Shown here piece by piece: positions 22,707 to 36,627 of a stretch of 64,000 nucleotides of DNA; positions within the stretch are counted from its first letter, which is position 1; each line of letters starts with the position of its first letter. The notes beneath the pieces were generated by a model. That model searched no databases and was not told the origin of the DNA. It worked only from the letters and a program-made list of their open reading frames with translations. Location: the NCBI RefSeq assembly GCF_000516985.1, contig NW_006917096.1:2155606-2219605 (forward strand), written 5' to 3'. This DNA is from Pestalotiopsis fici W106-1. Its lineage: Eukaryota; Ascomycota; Sordariomycetes; Amphisphaeriales; Sporocadaceae. A program made the position numbers and the translations under genes.

Positions 22707-24469
22707 ATGTCAGCATCCAACCAGTCTCAATCCTCTAGTAGTCCTTCCAATACCCAGCCGTGCGTCGTTGATCCTCTCGACATGCTCGACTTCTCAGAGT
22801 ACGACGGCCTCTCATATCAGTCGCCGTCTGTTTCCCCAGCCAGCAGCTCGAAGCCCCAGTTCGCTCGCCAGACACCATCAGCGCCCACCGGCGCCATGCC
22901 TTCCGGCCCTCAGATGCATGGCCCCAGCCATCGCTACGATCAATACAAGCAGCAGACTCCCTTCGTCCCTGGAGCTCTCGCCTCGACAATGACCATTAAC
23001 CAGCAAGTTGGACACATTGGATACACATTGGACTACGCTCAGTCGAGTCCAAACGACGACATGTTTGACTTCAACGCCGGTCCTTCGCCAAACTTGGAAA
23101 TGGAGTTCGAGTCTCGCGAGCCCTCATTCTACTTCCCTGGTGATACCATCAACCCGAACGCCATTGCTGGCCGAGAGCAGTCGTTGCCCTCGCCCCCGGC
23201 GCTCCAGAGCAACATTGGCCGCATGTACCCGGGTATGCACCAGCAACAGGCCATTGCCAAGGCTCAGGCACAGCAGAGGCAGCAACAGCAGATCATCCAG
23301 CAGCAGCAGCAACAGAGGCAGCAGGCCAAGCAAAAGAGTGTTCAGCCCTCGGACCCAATGGTGGAGCAGAAGATCACTCAGTTGCTGAACTCGATGAGAG
23401 CCAACCCCAATGGCATGGACATGGGCGAGTCGCCAATGGCCAACATGCCCCGTATCCGCAAGGATGAGGAGGACATGGACGATGATGAGCGTCTGTTGAA
23501 CAGTGAGGAAGGAAAGAAGCTTAGCAGCAAGGAGCGTCGCCAGCTCCGCAACAAGGTTTCCGCCCGTGCCTTCCGTTCAAGGAGAAAGGGTAAGCGTCTC
23601 TCGCAACTATTGATCCACTGATATAATGCTAACTTGTGTGCACAGAATACATCACCCAGCTGGAGTCTGAGATTGCTACCAAGGTCACTGAGAACGGTGA
23701 TCTCCGTGCCCAGAACCGTGCTCTCCTCGAGGAGAACAAGCGCCTGTCTGACCTCACTCGCATGCTTCTGTCTTCGCCTTCATTCTCCAACTTTCTGGAC
23801 CACCTGAGCCAGAACCCCAACCCAGCTCCTCAGCAACAGCAGCTGGCCGCTCAGATGGCACAGAGACGGACAGAGCAGCGCCAAGTCCCCAAGGACGTCA
23901 ACGCCTACGCTGCTGGACGTCAAGCTCAGCAGCAGCAAATTGGTATGGTTATGATTCCGGAGCAGACCATGGACTTCTCCATGCTCAACATTGCCGAGTC
24001 AACCGAGGCTTACAACTACCAGCCTCAGGTTTTTGCCGTCCTTGAGACCCCTGAGATGCCTGAGATCGATACCGCTGTCCTTTCTGGCAAGACTTCCGAT
24101 GTCTTGAGCGAGTCTGTTGACGCTACTGAGAAGGTTGAGATCGCTCTTCCCGAGGTTCCCGTTCTCCTCGAGTCGGCCAAGACTCAGGTTCCCGAGACCC
24201 CTGTTGAGCAGGTCCAGACCGGAAAGGTTGTCGCTGACCTCGACTCTGATATCTTTGACGACGAGACCACTGTTTCATCGTCTTGCCAGTCTATTGTTGA
24301 TGCCCTTTCCACCATTGTGATCCCGTCTGAGAAGGCATCCGTGTTTGAGCTTGTTGATGCTTCGCAAGAAGAGGCTGTCGCGGCAAGGGCTCTGGCTCGC
24401 GTCTCGAGGCTTACTTCCAGCATAGAGGCTACCATGTCGAGGCTGGAGCGTCTCACAGCCGACCTATAA
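22707..24469 (+). CDS. bZIP transcription factor, 568 aa
   Basis: There are two exons, 22707..23589 and 23646..24469, with a 56-nt intron (GTAAGC...CACAG) that splits the bZIP domain between basic region and zipper. The basic region reads RRQLRNKVSARAFRSRRK (about residues 277-294). It holds the Asn/Arg signature N-x7-R (NKVSARAFR) that contacts DNA. The zipper EYITQLESEIATKVTENGDL continues with heptad-spaced hydrophobics to about residue 337. The N-terminal half is Ser/Pro-rich with a poly-glutamine tract near 190-212 (QQQQ runs), typical of activation domains. The C-terminal 230 residues are acidic and Val/Glu-rich. The architecture matches a long bZIP class present across Pezizomycotina that includes stress and cell-wall regulators; I cannot assign an ortholog name. 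A nuclear location is expected. Confidence 0.9.
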
Positions 24470-26384
24470 GCTTATTGTACACTATTGTCTCTTTTTCTCG
24501 GATTGGCGTTTGCATGTTGCATCAATGGGATATACCGGAATTTGGCGTTGGGATCGAATCAATAGCATCGTCACGACATAGTGGCTTGGGAGGTAGCCAT
24601 CTGTCATGTTTTCGTTTTATTTTACGTTTTTACCTTTCGACTGTCTATATGCCCGCTTGATCCAAAATCGGATCTACAGTATATCTGAGTTTCTTTTGTA
24701 CGAATAGAAAAATGATGGGAGGAATGGCCAACAGACTGCCGGGTCTTTGTTTACGATGATGATACTTTGGAAGGAAATGGATGTTGGAACAGCTTGGCCT
24801 CCGAGTCTGCTGTAATAGAACTTAGCTATTAGCTGCTGTTGAAAACATAGTAAACAGTGCAAAAAAATTTCAAAAATGTCTCTTAAACACTCATCTTGAC
24901 TTGCTTGACCATGTGTGAAAATTGACTGCTTGCTTACCACCATCAGTTGTGACACTTAGTCACTGGCTGACGATGGTGCTTCATGACAAGCTTCCGCCAG
25001 CGCTCTAGGTCGTCGTCCATCGACGGAAAACAGGATACTGATACCAAGAATACGAGTTTTGGAGAGATGCTGACGGGTGTCTTACGATGCTGATAGTACA
25101 AAACATGTATTGGTGTCTGGTTATGAGATGCAAATTCACTTTTCCATGGCTGATGCAATATGCACAACAACGCACACATGGGCATACCCGTTGAAGCCGT
25201 TGAGCCACACTAGCGGCGCGTCAAGAGCTTGAACTCTGGGCACAACTTGAAACACGCTTCATTATATATAAACACAGAACAACAAGGGACCTTTTTTTTT
25301 TCCCCTCCCTTTTTTCTGAAAGACAATTGTCCAGCTGTGGCGTATTCTAATGCCCCCAACCAAACGCCACCTGCAAGTTTGCTCGTGCCATTGTAAAACG
25401 TCGTTCCATGTTTATCAGACGGGAGGATGACCTTGGCACAGATATTAAGTTTGCGATGAAGCCTCTTTTCTACTTGTATCTGATGAGATGGTCAAGAGAA
25501 ATACCTCTCGGCTTAAAGTCTTCCAGGTACCTGGGTATCGTCATGGAGAGATTAGTGTACAGTCATCGACAAGCGTAGATGTTGTTTTCCTGCCTGCAAG
25601 TCGTCGAAAGAGCCGCGCGCGCGTGTGTGTAGGCAGTTGGTAATCGGCCATGTTTGATCATATAATCGAGCTAACTTTGATTGAGCGACCCCTCCGTGAT
25701 AACGTATTTCTACCGTCTGGTGTTCTTTAGCTCAAAACTCAACCAGCCAGGTCTGGCAGGGCGGGTAAGGGACAAGAAAGCTTGACGCGTTTTCGAGCTA
25801 CAGGAAGCTTGCCCTTCCACTTACTCATCGCGTCCACGCACACAGAAACCCTATCTCGTGTGTAGGAAAATGGGCGACTTGAGAGAGCTGCGATAGTTTC
25901 CGCAGCAGCCGAATCTGGAGCTGATTTCGTGACATCACTAACCACGCTGGTTTATCTAGTATCTGACATTCGAGCCATTATTGCTCTCTTGCCCAATCAG
26001 CCTCTGGCTCGAAAAGGGCTTTCTGCTCAATTCGGTTGCCGACTTGACTCAGAATCAGGGGCCTCGGCAGCTTCGGGGAATTATTTCCACTGTATCACGG
26101 ATGGTGCCGCAAAACCTTCTTTTCTCTCTCTCCCTTTCGGTCGTCATTACGACGACGGCCCGCCCGCGGGTTACGCGGGTTATGTGTGACCTGTTGGTAT
26201 GGTAATGACAGATATATGTGTATATATATACAAGACCAAGTTCTGGAACCCCAACATTGGTTTGAAAGGGAATAATGTCTTGGACTTTGCAAGAACGAAA
26301 ACTTCCAAGTCTAAATGCCTCCTCAATCCGTCTGCTTTACTGCATGACGGTGAGTTCACTATCATCTCTCATCGCAACACCACA
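24470..26384. other. Intergenic between the bZIP and SNG1-type genes
   Basis: This 1.9-kb stretch has only short frames. It includes a (GC)n/(GT)n patch around 25615-25631, poly-T near 25290, and a TATATATATA stretch at about 26219-26230, which is roughly 160 nt before the next ATG and may serve as a TATA element. Confidence 0.5.
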
Positions 26385-28081
26385 ATGAGTCGACGACTAT
26401 TTGGCCAGAATGGCTCAGACAGTACGCTGTACGCACGGGATGCCGAGGTAGCAATTGCCCAGCAAGCACAGCAGGCGCCGCCTCGTCCTCTTCCTGTCGG
26501 ATTCTGGCATCATGACTTGTACAAGGTCAGGAAGCATGCAGCCAAGAAGTACCCTCAGACAGGTATGCCCTTTTTTTTNTTTTTTTTTTTTTTTCGCGAC
26601 CAAGCTCTCTCTCGCGGGAAACTTACCAATCAAACAGTACTCATGCTCTTTGTTTTCGTCATGGCGGTCCTCTTGCTCTACTGGGCAGTCCTGTTTCGAG
26701 TGGAGGAGAAGATGTCGGCCCTGACGGTCCACGTCGTCGACTTTGACGGGCAGGCTCCCTTTGATGATGTTGATCCGTTTGTGGGCCCCATGGTCACCGA
26801 GCTGGCACTGCAGACGAACGATTTGGATCGTCCGACGCTGGGGTTCTCTGTCCTGTCGCCTGCAGAGTTTAACAATGACCCCATTGCCGTTCGCCAGTCT
26901 GTCTATGACGAGCACTGTTTTGCCGCCATTATAGTAAATGCCAATGCCAGCAGTATGCTCATGAGCGCCGTCCTGAATGGAAATACGTCCTATGATCCGA
27001 CCGGCGCAGTACAGTACATTCTCTTGTCAGCCCGAGACGAGACGGCCTACTCCAACTACATTTATCCCCAGCTACAGACATTTAGCGATACTTTAATGGC
27101 CCAATTCGGCACTGTATGGACACAGAGTCTGACGGGCAGCAGTTCCGTGACCAAAGACATGCTAGCAAGAGCTCCGAGTGCTGTGAATCCTGGGATAGCG
27201 CCCCTGAAGATAGACCTTCGACCTTTTGGGCCACCTACTGCAACGCCTTCCGTGACGATTGGCTTGATCTATTTGATTATTATGGCTTTCTTCTCCTTCG
27301 CCTTTTTCTTTCCAATTCATCAGGTAATACTCATTGTGACGTTCCTGGATTTATTGGGAAAAAGAATTGCTAATGATGCTGGCAGCAATTTGTGATACCC
27401 GCAGGCCATCGACCCCTTCACTTTTGGCAATTTATTCTATGGCGCTGGCTGGCCACGACCGTTTCTTACATTTTCATCTCCCTGGCCTACTCCCTCGTCT
27501 CCCTGTCGTACCAAATCCCATTCTGGAAACCTCCGGCCTCGCCCACCGAGGTGGCCTTGAACGCCAGCGCCTACGGCCGCGGCTCGTTCCCCGTGTACTG
27601 GATGATCAACTTTGTGGGCATGGTGGCGCTGGGCCTGGCGTCGGAGAACGTGACCATGGTCATTGGACAGCCCTGGACCGCGCTGTGGCTCATCTTTTGG
27701 GTCATCACCAATGTCGCTACGGCCTTTTACACGCTCGACCTGGCCCCCGACTTTTTCCGCTGGGGCTACGCCTGGCCGCTGTATAATATCGTCCAGGCCA
27801 GCCGCACCGTGCTCTTTGATTTACACTCGCGCATCGGTCTCAACTTTGGTGTGCTCTTTATCTGGGTTGCGATTAATTCGATCCTGTACCCTTTTTGTTG
27901 CCACTTTATGCGTTGGCGGATCGAGCGCGAGAAGAGGGCCGCCGAGAAGAGCAAGGGCCAGTTTGCTGTCGACACTCCTCCTCCCGCTCCCGCTCCCCTA
28001 CCTCCTGTTAGCGACAGAGGGCATTCACAAGACGTGGGAGCGAGTCCAACGAGTATCATAAGCTTTTGGAAGGGACGCTGA
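26385..28081 (+). CDS. DUF3533 / SNG1-family polytopic membrane protein, 519 aa
   Basis: There are three exons: 26385..26562, 26638..27323 and 27386..28081, joined at KKYPQT|VLMLF and FPIHQ|QFVIPAGH with phases closing exactly. The layout is the SNG1/DUF3533 plan: a short cytosolic N-terminus, one helix (VLMLFVFVMAVLLLYWAVLF), a large extracytosolic domain (FDDVDPFVGPMV ... LKIDLRPFGPP), then five or so helices with LHFWQFILWRWLATT and YTLDLAPDFFRWGYAWPLYN. The latter motif is strongly conserved in the family. Yeast SNG1 confers resistance to nitrosoguanidine and affects plasma-membrane lipid asymmetry. The role here is inferred to be at the plasma membrane. Intron 1 contains a poly-T run with one undetermined base (26579), so its exact length is uncertain, but both splice sites are clear. 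Confidence 0.9.
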
Positions 28082-29568
28082 TGGGATGGGAATACGAAGC
28101 TACTTCAATTCTACCATTCTACCTTGTATTGTGGCCGCCGTGTCCAAAGCCATTCAGGCATTGTATTTAATGACATGAATACCAACATTTTCTAAGGATA
28201 GATTATTCTTGATGACGCCAGCTCGAGTATATCCGATTATGTAATGGAAGTCGAGTATAAGCAGGAGTAATTGCCGAATACACTCTTCAAGCCGGGGTCA
28301 TCAATTAGATTGAGGTATAGTAAACCTCGACGATGCATTGGTGAGATACAGAGTTTCACCGGACGCAGATTCACTTCCGGAGTCAGCAGCCACTAACTTA
28401 GTCCAACCGGAGAAGCATCTTTGCAAGGTCTCGATCATCGTCGGCGGAGAATATGTGGTAAGCAACACCTGACAAATCACGTCCTGCCCTGCCGGCTGTT
28501 GCCGCGACTCCGCGCCGAGCCCGCAGCTCCGCTCCGACAGCTAATTCTCAGAATTGAGGCCCCTAGCTTCAAGGCACGCCTGGCGCGTTGTGCATCGTGA
28601 GCTTCAATCAGCCAATAGCCTGGGAACGTGAAGACCCTGCTGCCTCGGTTTGGGTCTTGCTTGGGCGGCGGCCAATTGAGGTGACTGTTTAGGCCGGCCC
28701 GGACGACACGTTTGAGAACGCAATCCCAACGCGATACCGCAGCCCCAATGCGTTCCTTGCAATGTATGTATGCCGCAGATCTCTGCCAGGGGGTTTTATT
28801 TCACTGCATTTTTAACCTTCACGAAGCAAACAGGCAGCGGAGACCCTCAATCAGGTGGGGCACGGACGTTGCGTCTAATAGGGTGCATTTCGTGAGTCTG
28901 ACAGTTGGAGGGCAAAGTGGCTTGGGCAAAGACCCAACAAAATGCAGGGAAAGCATCTACTCTATATAGAGACATTTGCTTGAGAAATAATTATACCCAA
29001 TAAAACCAGACACATGAGTCATGGTTGTTAAGATAATAAAATATTGATTTAGCATAGCAGCGACAAAAGTGTGGGAAACTCCCAAGCAATCGCATTTCAA
29101 GGCTGTCCCACAAAAGGTGGGATTCCCAGACAGACTTGACCTTCTCAAGGACACGGATCCGAGAAAGAATCAGCTGCTTGTTATTGGTTTGTTGTTGGCG
29201 GCACGAAGATTGCTTTGATTTGTTGTTGTATTCTGCGTTTGACCCTGTTACCAGACGCATCCACACAACTAGTCTTGGCGACAATCTCGAATAGACTCTG
29301 CCCAGCAATAGGACAAGACCGAAGGCGGGACATCATTCCATATCCAAAGCAGATATGTGCTATGCAGTCATCGTACAACATATATAGAGGTGTAATTACA
29401 AATCACTTATTAAGATTGTTGCCGTTACCAAGGTTCAAAGTGCATGATTAAAGATCACCGTGGTGAAAGCCTAATAATAGAGACTGCAAAATTGATGGTG
29501 GTCAACGTGGTAAGCTAATGTCGGTATCTATTTTCTGACCCGAGACGATGTGAAACTTTGGAAAAGTC
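28082..29568. other. Intergenic, convergent 3' ends
   Basis: This 1.5-kb stretch lies between convergent genes. There is no frame with protein character, repeat or RNA gene that I can support. Confidence 0.5.
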
Positions 29569-32465
29569 TCAAATGGCACCAGTATTAAGCTGTATCGATC
29601 CTGATGGTGCACCGATGTAAGTATACCGCACATCCGTCAGATCTGAGCCCTTGATAACGACGACGATTTCGAGAGCGCCCGGTATGACATCAAAATTATT
29701 TGAGCTCAAAGTCAAGCCGCGCCGCTCTTCAAAGACAAGACCCTTGACTGGATGGGAGGCATTTACGTGGACTTGTAGCTCCTCGTTACTGATACGAGAT
29801 GTTTCCATACTGAGACGTTCTCCTGTAAAGTCGAGGTACTTGAAGGGCTGTGGCCAGGCAGCGTCGCTGGACAGAATCTCTTCTTGATCAACGTGCTTTA
29901 GAGTGGCATGGATGACATAGGGATCATACTTGCTCAAGTCGAACGGCGTTGAACTATCCTCAAGATCAGGGTTGAGTGGACCGATGCTCGTTTTCACCAC
30001 AGTGCTTGTGCAATTGGCTCCCGCCAGTAGATATTTGTGGATGACTGGGAGTACATCAGCGCCAGTCTTCACTGATATGAACCGGATTTCGACTTCGAAG
30101 TTGATGGGTTCCTGCAAATGTTAGTGTTCTGCCGATCCTCTCTAGAAGCTTTGATGTGCAATGTGGGAGCATGTATCAAGGGCATTTGTGTATCTGCGCT
30201 CACCTGACGATCGTTCACTACCCATACTTCGTACTCTGTATCCGTCCTAGCATCCTTGGTAGGATCTACGTGGCCAAGATCCAGCATGGCATTCATGTGA
30301 GTCTGAGACCAATCATGACAAGTCCTCGAGATGCCTACAGCACAAGGAGCCAGAGCCCGCTGAATTGAATAATAAGCAGGCTTCTTGACACGATAATGGT
30401 CTACGATGGCCCAAGAGATGGTCGGCCAACAATCATTGAGCTGCCATACTAGGACCCCGCCGCAGCCTCTGTGAGATTTCACTCCCCATGACTTTCGCCA
30501 AGCCTTGTACGCATACGCCATGGCCTCTGCCTGGACAATCTGCGAAAGGTGGATGAAAGCGGCAAGATCATACTTGACTTGAAAGTTCTCGGCAATGTAG
30601 CTCATCAGGCGACGTTCATGGCCAATGGCCTTGTTGTGGAAATCCATGATCACGGATCCCGGGTGTCTTTGTTCGGGAGATGTGATCACAGATTGGATGG
30701 TTTCCAAGTGTGGGTAAGCTACCATGCCGAATTCACTGACAAGGCGACCGCAGAGCTTCTCGCTGTATTGATACTTTTCCATGGTTCCATGCCAAACTAA
30801 AGTCGTCAGCTCAGAAGATTCATCATGATGGAAAGGGCCCATTATAACCATTGGCAGGCGACTTACTATTCCACTGATGTATGTCGCCCACGGTGGGATC
30901 ATCGCTCCTCTTGCCATCGCCCCATGGACTGGTGGGGTGGTAGACAGCGCCTGGGTTATGCCGTTTAACAAGATTTGGGAAAAAGTATTCGTAGTAATAT
31001 CGTGCCGGGAAATCGGTCTTCAACCATGATCTTGGATCCTTGTCGTCGTAGTTGTATTCCAACTTGTACCTCTCTTGTACTTGATAATCCTCATTGCTGC
31101 CGGCCCAAATGACCAAGGAAGGGTGGTTTCTGAGTCGTAGCAGGTTCTGAAATGCTTCACTTTCCACCGAGGATCGAAAGGAGGGATAAGTAGGATAGTT
31201 GCCGCAGGCGAAGCAGAAGTCTTGCCAGACAAGGACTCCCAGCTCGTCACAAGCATCATAGAATGCATCATCTTCGTATATACCTCCACCCCAAACTCTG
31301 ATCATGTTTTGGTTTCCATCCCTCAGTAGCTGGATCCAATCATGATACTGATCTCGCGTCAGAGATGAGAGATGATTTGAAGCCGGAATCCAGCAGGAGC
31401 CTCCCACAAACACATCAACATCATTGATGCGAAAGTAGAAGGACTTGCCAAAGTCATCTGGTTCCTGGATGAGCTCAACTTTGCGGAGACCGATGAGTTT
31501 AGATGATTGATCAATGATGACACCTTCTTGGACGAGAGTGGCTGAGATTTTGTAGCGCGGCTGTGGTCCATGCGAGAAAGGATACCTTGAAACATCTCAA
31601 TGTTAGTCACACCTCACGAAGAACCTTTGGAGCTTGCTCACCAAAGCTTAGGGGATAGAATTACAAAGCGACAACCGAACGAATCAGCGTCATCTCGGTC
31701 CGTTTGCTCGCACTCCACTTGGCAGACCTCATCGTCATCGCAAGAGATTGAGAACAAAATTCTACTGCCAATTTGTGAGCATCGGGTCTCGCAATATAAA
31801 TAGCCAATGCAGTTCCCATCTGCTCCAAAAGTATACTCAGCCCACAAATCATTAATCTTGGTGGAATAGTACTCGAGATATACTGGACGCCATGGCCCAG
31901 ACGTTCCCGAGAGAATCGGACCCCAATCCCATCCCCAGTGATACTGAGCCTTTCGTACCGGAATGCGACTGTCCTCGCTCTGCCGAGCAATGAAGCGATG
32001 CTCGTGCTTGTGCTCCTCGACCAGCTCCTGGCCTCGCAGTCGGGCAGATGCAAAGGTGATTTCCAGTTCGTGTTCATCGTTAGGCTCGTCCTTGCACACG
32101 AGGCGATTGATGTTGCAGCGGTACGACAGGAACATGTTTCCGGCCTCCAAGATTACCTGCCCGTCGAGACGCACCGTCGCAAAGGTGTCGAGGCCTTCAA
32201 AGACCAAGTCGACCCTTTCGCCATTCTTGACTGCCAATGTGTCAATGCGGAGCTTGGTGGTGTATATCCACTGCTTGTCTGCAATCCACCTGACGGAGAG
32301 CTCATTGAGATCCTGGACGGGGTCGGCGATCTTGTCGTGGGCCAGCAGAACCTGATAAACGTCGGTTGGGACAGAGGGAACTGATAATCTCTCGTGTTCG
32401 GTGCTGTCATCATCGCCCGCTTGTTGCAGGAACCATCCTTGGTCGAGTTTGAGTCGTTGCGGCAT
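29569..32465 (-). CDS. mndB: Beta-mannosidase, GH2, intracellular (MndB type), 892 aa
   Basis: There are four exons on the minus strand: 32465..31642, 31585..30867, 30796..30204 and 30111..29569. Introns of 56, 70 and 92 nt all run GT..AG, and junctions are in frame (SPKLW|YPFSH, HQWN|IWHGT, NDRQ|EPINF). The enzyme removes terminal beta-mannosyl residues from manno-oligosaccharides or N-glycan fragments. GH2 domain order is visible: an N-terminal jelly-roll with YHWGWDWGPIL, an immunoglobulin-like domain, then a TIM barrel with VWGGGIYEDDAFYDACDELG. The catalytic acid/base Glu lies in AGSNEDY (about residue 440) and the nucleophile Glu in VSEFGM (about 536). C-terminal beta domains follow. 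There is no signal peptide at MPQRLKLDQGWFLQQ, which fits the cytosolic MndB clade rather than the secreted MndA clade. The length is slightly above the usual 840-860 aa. Confidence 0.93.
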
Positions 32466-35400
32466 CGTTAGATTTTGGGCATCAATGATTGTCTTCCCCG
32501 CTCACTTCCCAGCATCTGTCCTTTGCTTATTGATTGAGACAGGGCAAGGTAAACAAGAACTGCCACCTGAGCTTAGGTAGTCATGCATTTGTCCCGGCTG
32601 CACCTGCTATGGATCTCGAATAACACCGGAGGCCAGATGATTACATTTGGCGGAAAGAGTGATTGAAAAGTTGCAATTATTCGGATAACATTTTGAGTAG
32701 TACAGGCGTGATCGGCCTCGTCTTCGCTGTCAGGTAGCAGGCACAGGAGCGAACAGGGGAATGAACCCCACAGCGCTGCCGTGGCAGACGCAACGTGCCC
32801 GCACGGTAGAATAGTGGCGATACTTACCTCTATATTTGGTAGTACTTTGTGTGTTATACGACCACATTGGTATTGGAGCAGTCATTGTACGTTCTGTTGT
32901 ATTTTGTATAACACGAACGGAAGGTGAGATCTACATTGAATGGGCTGGCACATATGCTCACGAGCCACAAGGATCACGGTACCACAGTGCCACTGATGGT
33001 GAGTTTCACAATGCCCAGCACAATCTTCTCCGATCTGCATTCTATGGTTGGAGACGTGCGAAGCTGTCGCAGACGCGCGATAGGAGTATTTCCATGGCGG
33101 CATGCGCTTTTCAAGATTGAAAGAGAATACATGTCTAGGAACCTATGCAGGTCCCAGCTGGAATTCTTACAGGGCCGATGCACTAAATCGAGAATGCATA
33201 CTGACCCCGACGAACAAACTCAAAACATTGCTTGCCATATGGAACACGATCATTGCAGTGGTATTTATCTACAATGTCCAGCTAGATTCCAATGGCTCGT
33301 ATCGACAATCAATGGACTTAACATCAGCTTCACCTACAATGCTTTAAGCAACGAACCTTGCCGAAGCCTCAAGTAATGTAAGGCGGCATGGGCGCAGCAG
33401 AGCAATCCACATAGAAACGTTGCATGCGTCGGCTCTAGCAACCTGCATTTCGCTCTACTAGATTGCGAAATGTTTTGGAGTTGAGTATCTTCAACTGAGT
33501 AGTGGCTGTAGCCGTAGAAACAAAACGGCCCGGAAATAGCATCAAAGCATCACCTCGTATGCCAGAAACCAAGGTTCAGTCTGGCCGAAGAAGCAAATAG
33601 TGACTGATCTTGGTATCCGGGACCTGCTTCTCATAGGTCTACCAGCCAATTGAGAGGCGCGATGGTGACGGCAGCGTTGTTTTGACTTGCGAACCTTGTT
33701 TGACCAACTGCGATCCAAATGTGATCAATGGAAAGCCCAAATTGACAATCTGAGTGCTTCACGTGAAGCTAGAATACGCAAGCGTCGCACAGCATAAGAA
33801 ATAAATCCATAAAGGACACGAACTGAATGTTGTACCAAAGTATGCGAGGATTGGCATCGTCCCGGACCTCTGGTAAGTTTGGCTGGCATCTAATATTCAA
33901 TGCATCCTGCGCGCATCGTTTGAGCAATCNNNNNNNNNNNNNNNNNNNNNNNNNNNNNNNNNNNNNNNNNNNNNNNNNNNNNNNNNNNNNNNNNNNNNNN
34001 NNNNNNNNNNNNNNNNNNNNNNNNNNNNNGGTCGAGATCCGGCGAGTCGGCAGGCAAGGAGGGTATCCTAGATCCTAGACCTACCTAACCTACCTGCAAG
34101 GTTCTTCCGTTGCCAGACGCAATCAAATCTGCTCAGGCGAAAGTGCTCCCAAGTCTAGGGCCAGCCAATAACACCTCACCTGCATACGAATGGTTCCCTC
34201 GGAATCAAAAAGTATCTGGGACCTCTGGGATGGACGCATGCTACACAGTAACAGAGTAGTTGCACCCAACCGAAGCGGTGACACGACCGCAGCCGAGCAC
34301 AGCGAAATGTATGTGGTAGCCAACACAAGCCGCTTTCGGGCCCTGCAGTTATCGGGTTGACGACGCCGTTTGCTTGGCTCCAGCTTCCGGGGGAGGTGAT
34401 ACAACCACGTGAGAAAACTGGTCGGCAGCCTTCTAGAAGCCGGTTCTCGCATGCGTTTCCGTTGCTTTCGAAACTCTTGGATCTTTGGGTGACCAAGGCA
34501 TGTCCGTGATTCAAGAAAAATGCACAGGGGCTGCTTGCTTGTGCTATCTGCCGGCAACCTTTTTGCTGCTGGAGGCTACTGATCGCCGCGTTCCCCAGAG
34601 CAAGCTAGGTGTAATGGACGAGCGGGAAGGGAGGAGACGACGATGCATCCTCCGTCGCCCGTTGCCGTTGCCTGTCGGTGGCTGCTGACAGAGGGTGCGG
34701 ATTGGGTGCGATAGTGGTTGGCAACGCCCAGTCAAGACAGGCTTGCACAAGTTGAGATGCTTGGCCCTTTCTGCCCACCCCCAACCCCATGTTGTTATGG
34801 GCTGTATCCCCCATCCCAGTGCATTGTCATCAAAGGGCATCTGGCGGACTTGGCGCCAGCTTGGCAAGCCACTGCCCATTTAACCTTCGGGGCGGTTGAC
34901 GAATCTTGCTATTGGTGATGCTGATTGACGGGCTCGTCGGCCCAATTCTCCTTTGGGTTGGAACACAGTAGCAGGAATGCGGCAGCGCACGTGGATGAGA
35001 TTGGATGTGCCAAGATTAATGAAGCTGAAATAGTCTTGTGTTTACGAAAGACGAGCCGCCAACATGGTGGTGGCGAAGAGGGGGAAAGTTTCTTGGTTGG
35101 TCCTGGGAAGGGGGATAAGCTGGGACCGACACCTTCATTGCCCAGCTTCTGTTTGTCTTGGGGAACTCTGGCTCGTCTGGGGCATTCCTTCGATTCCTTA
35201 TTTCTTGGCTTGGGCTCTTTTTCTTGCACTATTTTACCCCGCGTTGGGGTCCCCAGGAAACTAATCCGGTGGATCAGTAATAGTGCCCACTCATTCGGTT
35301 TCCATTCCTCTTCTGTATGAGCACTCGAGCTAATCTCGGCTGGATATCATGATCATGTCTCCCTATACAACTGCAGTCCGTATGTCGTCGTGGAAAAAAA

Positions 35401-36627
35401 GTACAGTACCTGGATATTGCTGCCGCCGCTGCTGACACATGAGATTGGGCGGTGAGTACGTGGGATCCCGGGGGACTGGTAACATCAATAAAGCAAAGCA
35501 ACCCTACACTCTCATGTACGCATTCATTTGGCAAGAGATGACTGGACACGCAGCAATTGGCTACCCCCCTTGCAATCTAGACCACTGACATCCTGCCTTC
35601 AATGGTATGCTACTGAGGTTGAGTGCGTAAGGACGGGGATGATGCTCTCTTCTGGTTAGTAGACAGCCTACCGAGCACTTGGCAACTCTATAAACCTTGC
35701 ATCTTGGCAATGCGACATGGCACCCGTCCAATCAAAGACGCATAAACGTTATAATGCCATTTTCCATGTTTGAAAGACATGATCTGACGAGATAGGGCAA
35801 TTATGTTCCAAAAAGCAAAAAAACAGCTGCGTGTAAGATGCTGATCATGGCGGCAGGAGATAGCCATGTGTAAGGCGTTGTTGCAATTGGGAGGCATCCA
35901 AATAGTCTTGCTGTCTTGGTATCCCCAAAGGGGGAAAACAAGATCAAGCTTCTCGTCACCCGGGGCCACTATCGATTCCCGTTGTCTCAGACAAGATTAG
36001 CTACAAAGAGGCATCAGATGGCAAAAAGAAACATCGTGGTTGCCCAGACACGCCAGATGCTTTTTCGCCGTTGACCCGGGCACTGGGAATGGAGAAATTC
36101 AACATCCATTGATCCGTACAATATTTAAGCATTTCGGGCGTACAGACAAGTAAGCTGCCAAGGAATCACAACATACACCACGAGGTGACACACCCTCGCC
36201 TTGGTCTCAGGTCCCTTGTGAATATTTGCACCCATTGCAAGGCTTTCTACAGGATAGCTCCCAACACAGCTGTTCTTCATACCCCTCAGGACACCCTTGG
36301 CTTTTTTTTTTTTTCAATTTAATTTTCTTTTATCAGACTCCTTCCACCCGGCTTGGGGTTTCCACCCGATTGTCTACAAAACTAGTCCTTGACCCAAATT
36401 TATTTACAAACGTCTAAGCCCAGGCACGTAATTGCTGCTTTTCAGATGTGAGGGCTGAAAATTTCTTTTCCCTTCTACTTTCCATCCCTTGCCCATTCTT
36501 CCTCCCATCTAGCTATCTGGTTCTCTGGCGACTGGGCAATCTTTGCACTTCCTTCTTTCCTCACACAAAGGCACAGTTGTTCATTAGCTGGTACGATCTC
36601 GCGTAACGAAGCGACCCGTCACACAAA
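32466..36627. other. Gene-free region with an assembly gap
   Basis: This is 4.2 kb containing no convincing gene on either side of the N run. Frames of 140-150 codons (near 32924-33376 and 34123-34557) lack domain or splice support. Because the gap is of unknown true length, a gene or repeat may be missing. The last kilobase is pyrimidine-rich and probably the promoter/leader of the MFS gene. Confidence 0.5.
33930..34029. other. Assembly gap (100 N)
   Basis: Exactly 100 consecutive N are present, the conventional placeholder for a gap of unknown size. Sequence on both sides is ordinary and not obviously repetitive. Confidence 0.99.

Noticed and set aside
34123..34557. 144-codon minus-strand frame near the assembly gap
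   Set aside because: Overlaps another frame of similar length in a different phase. No recognisable motif or codon preference.
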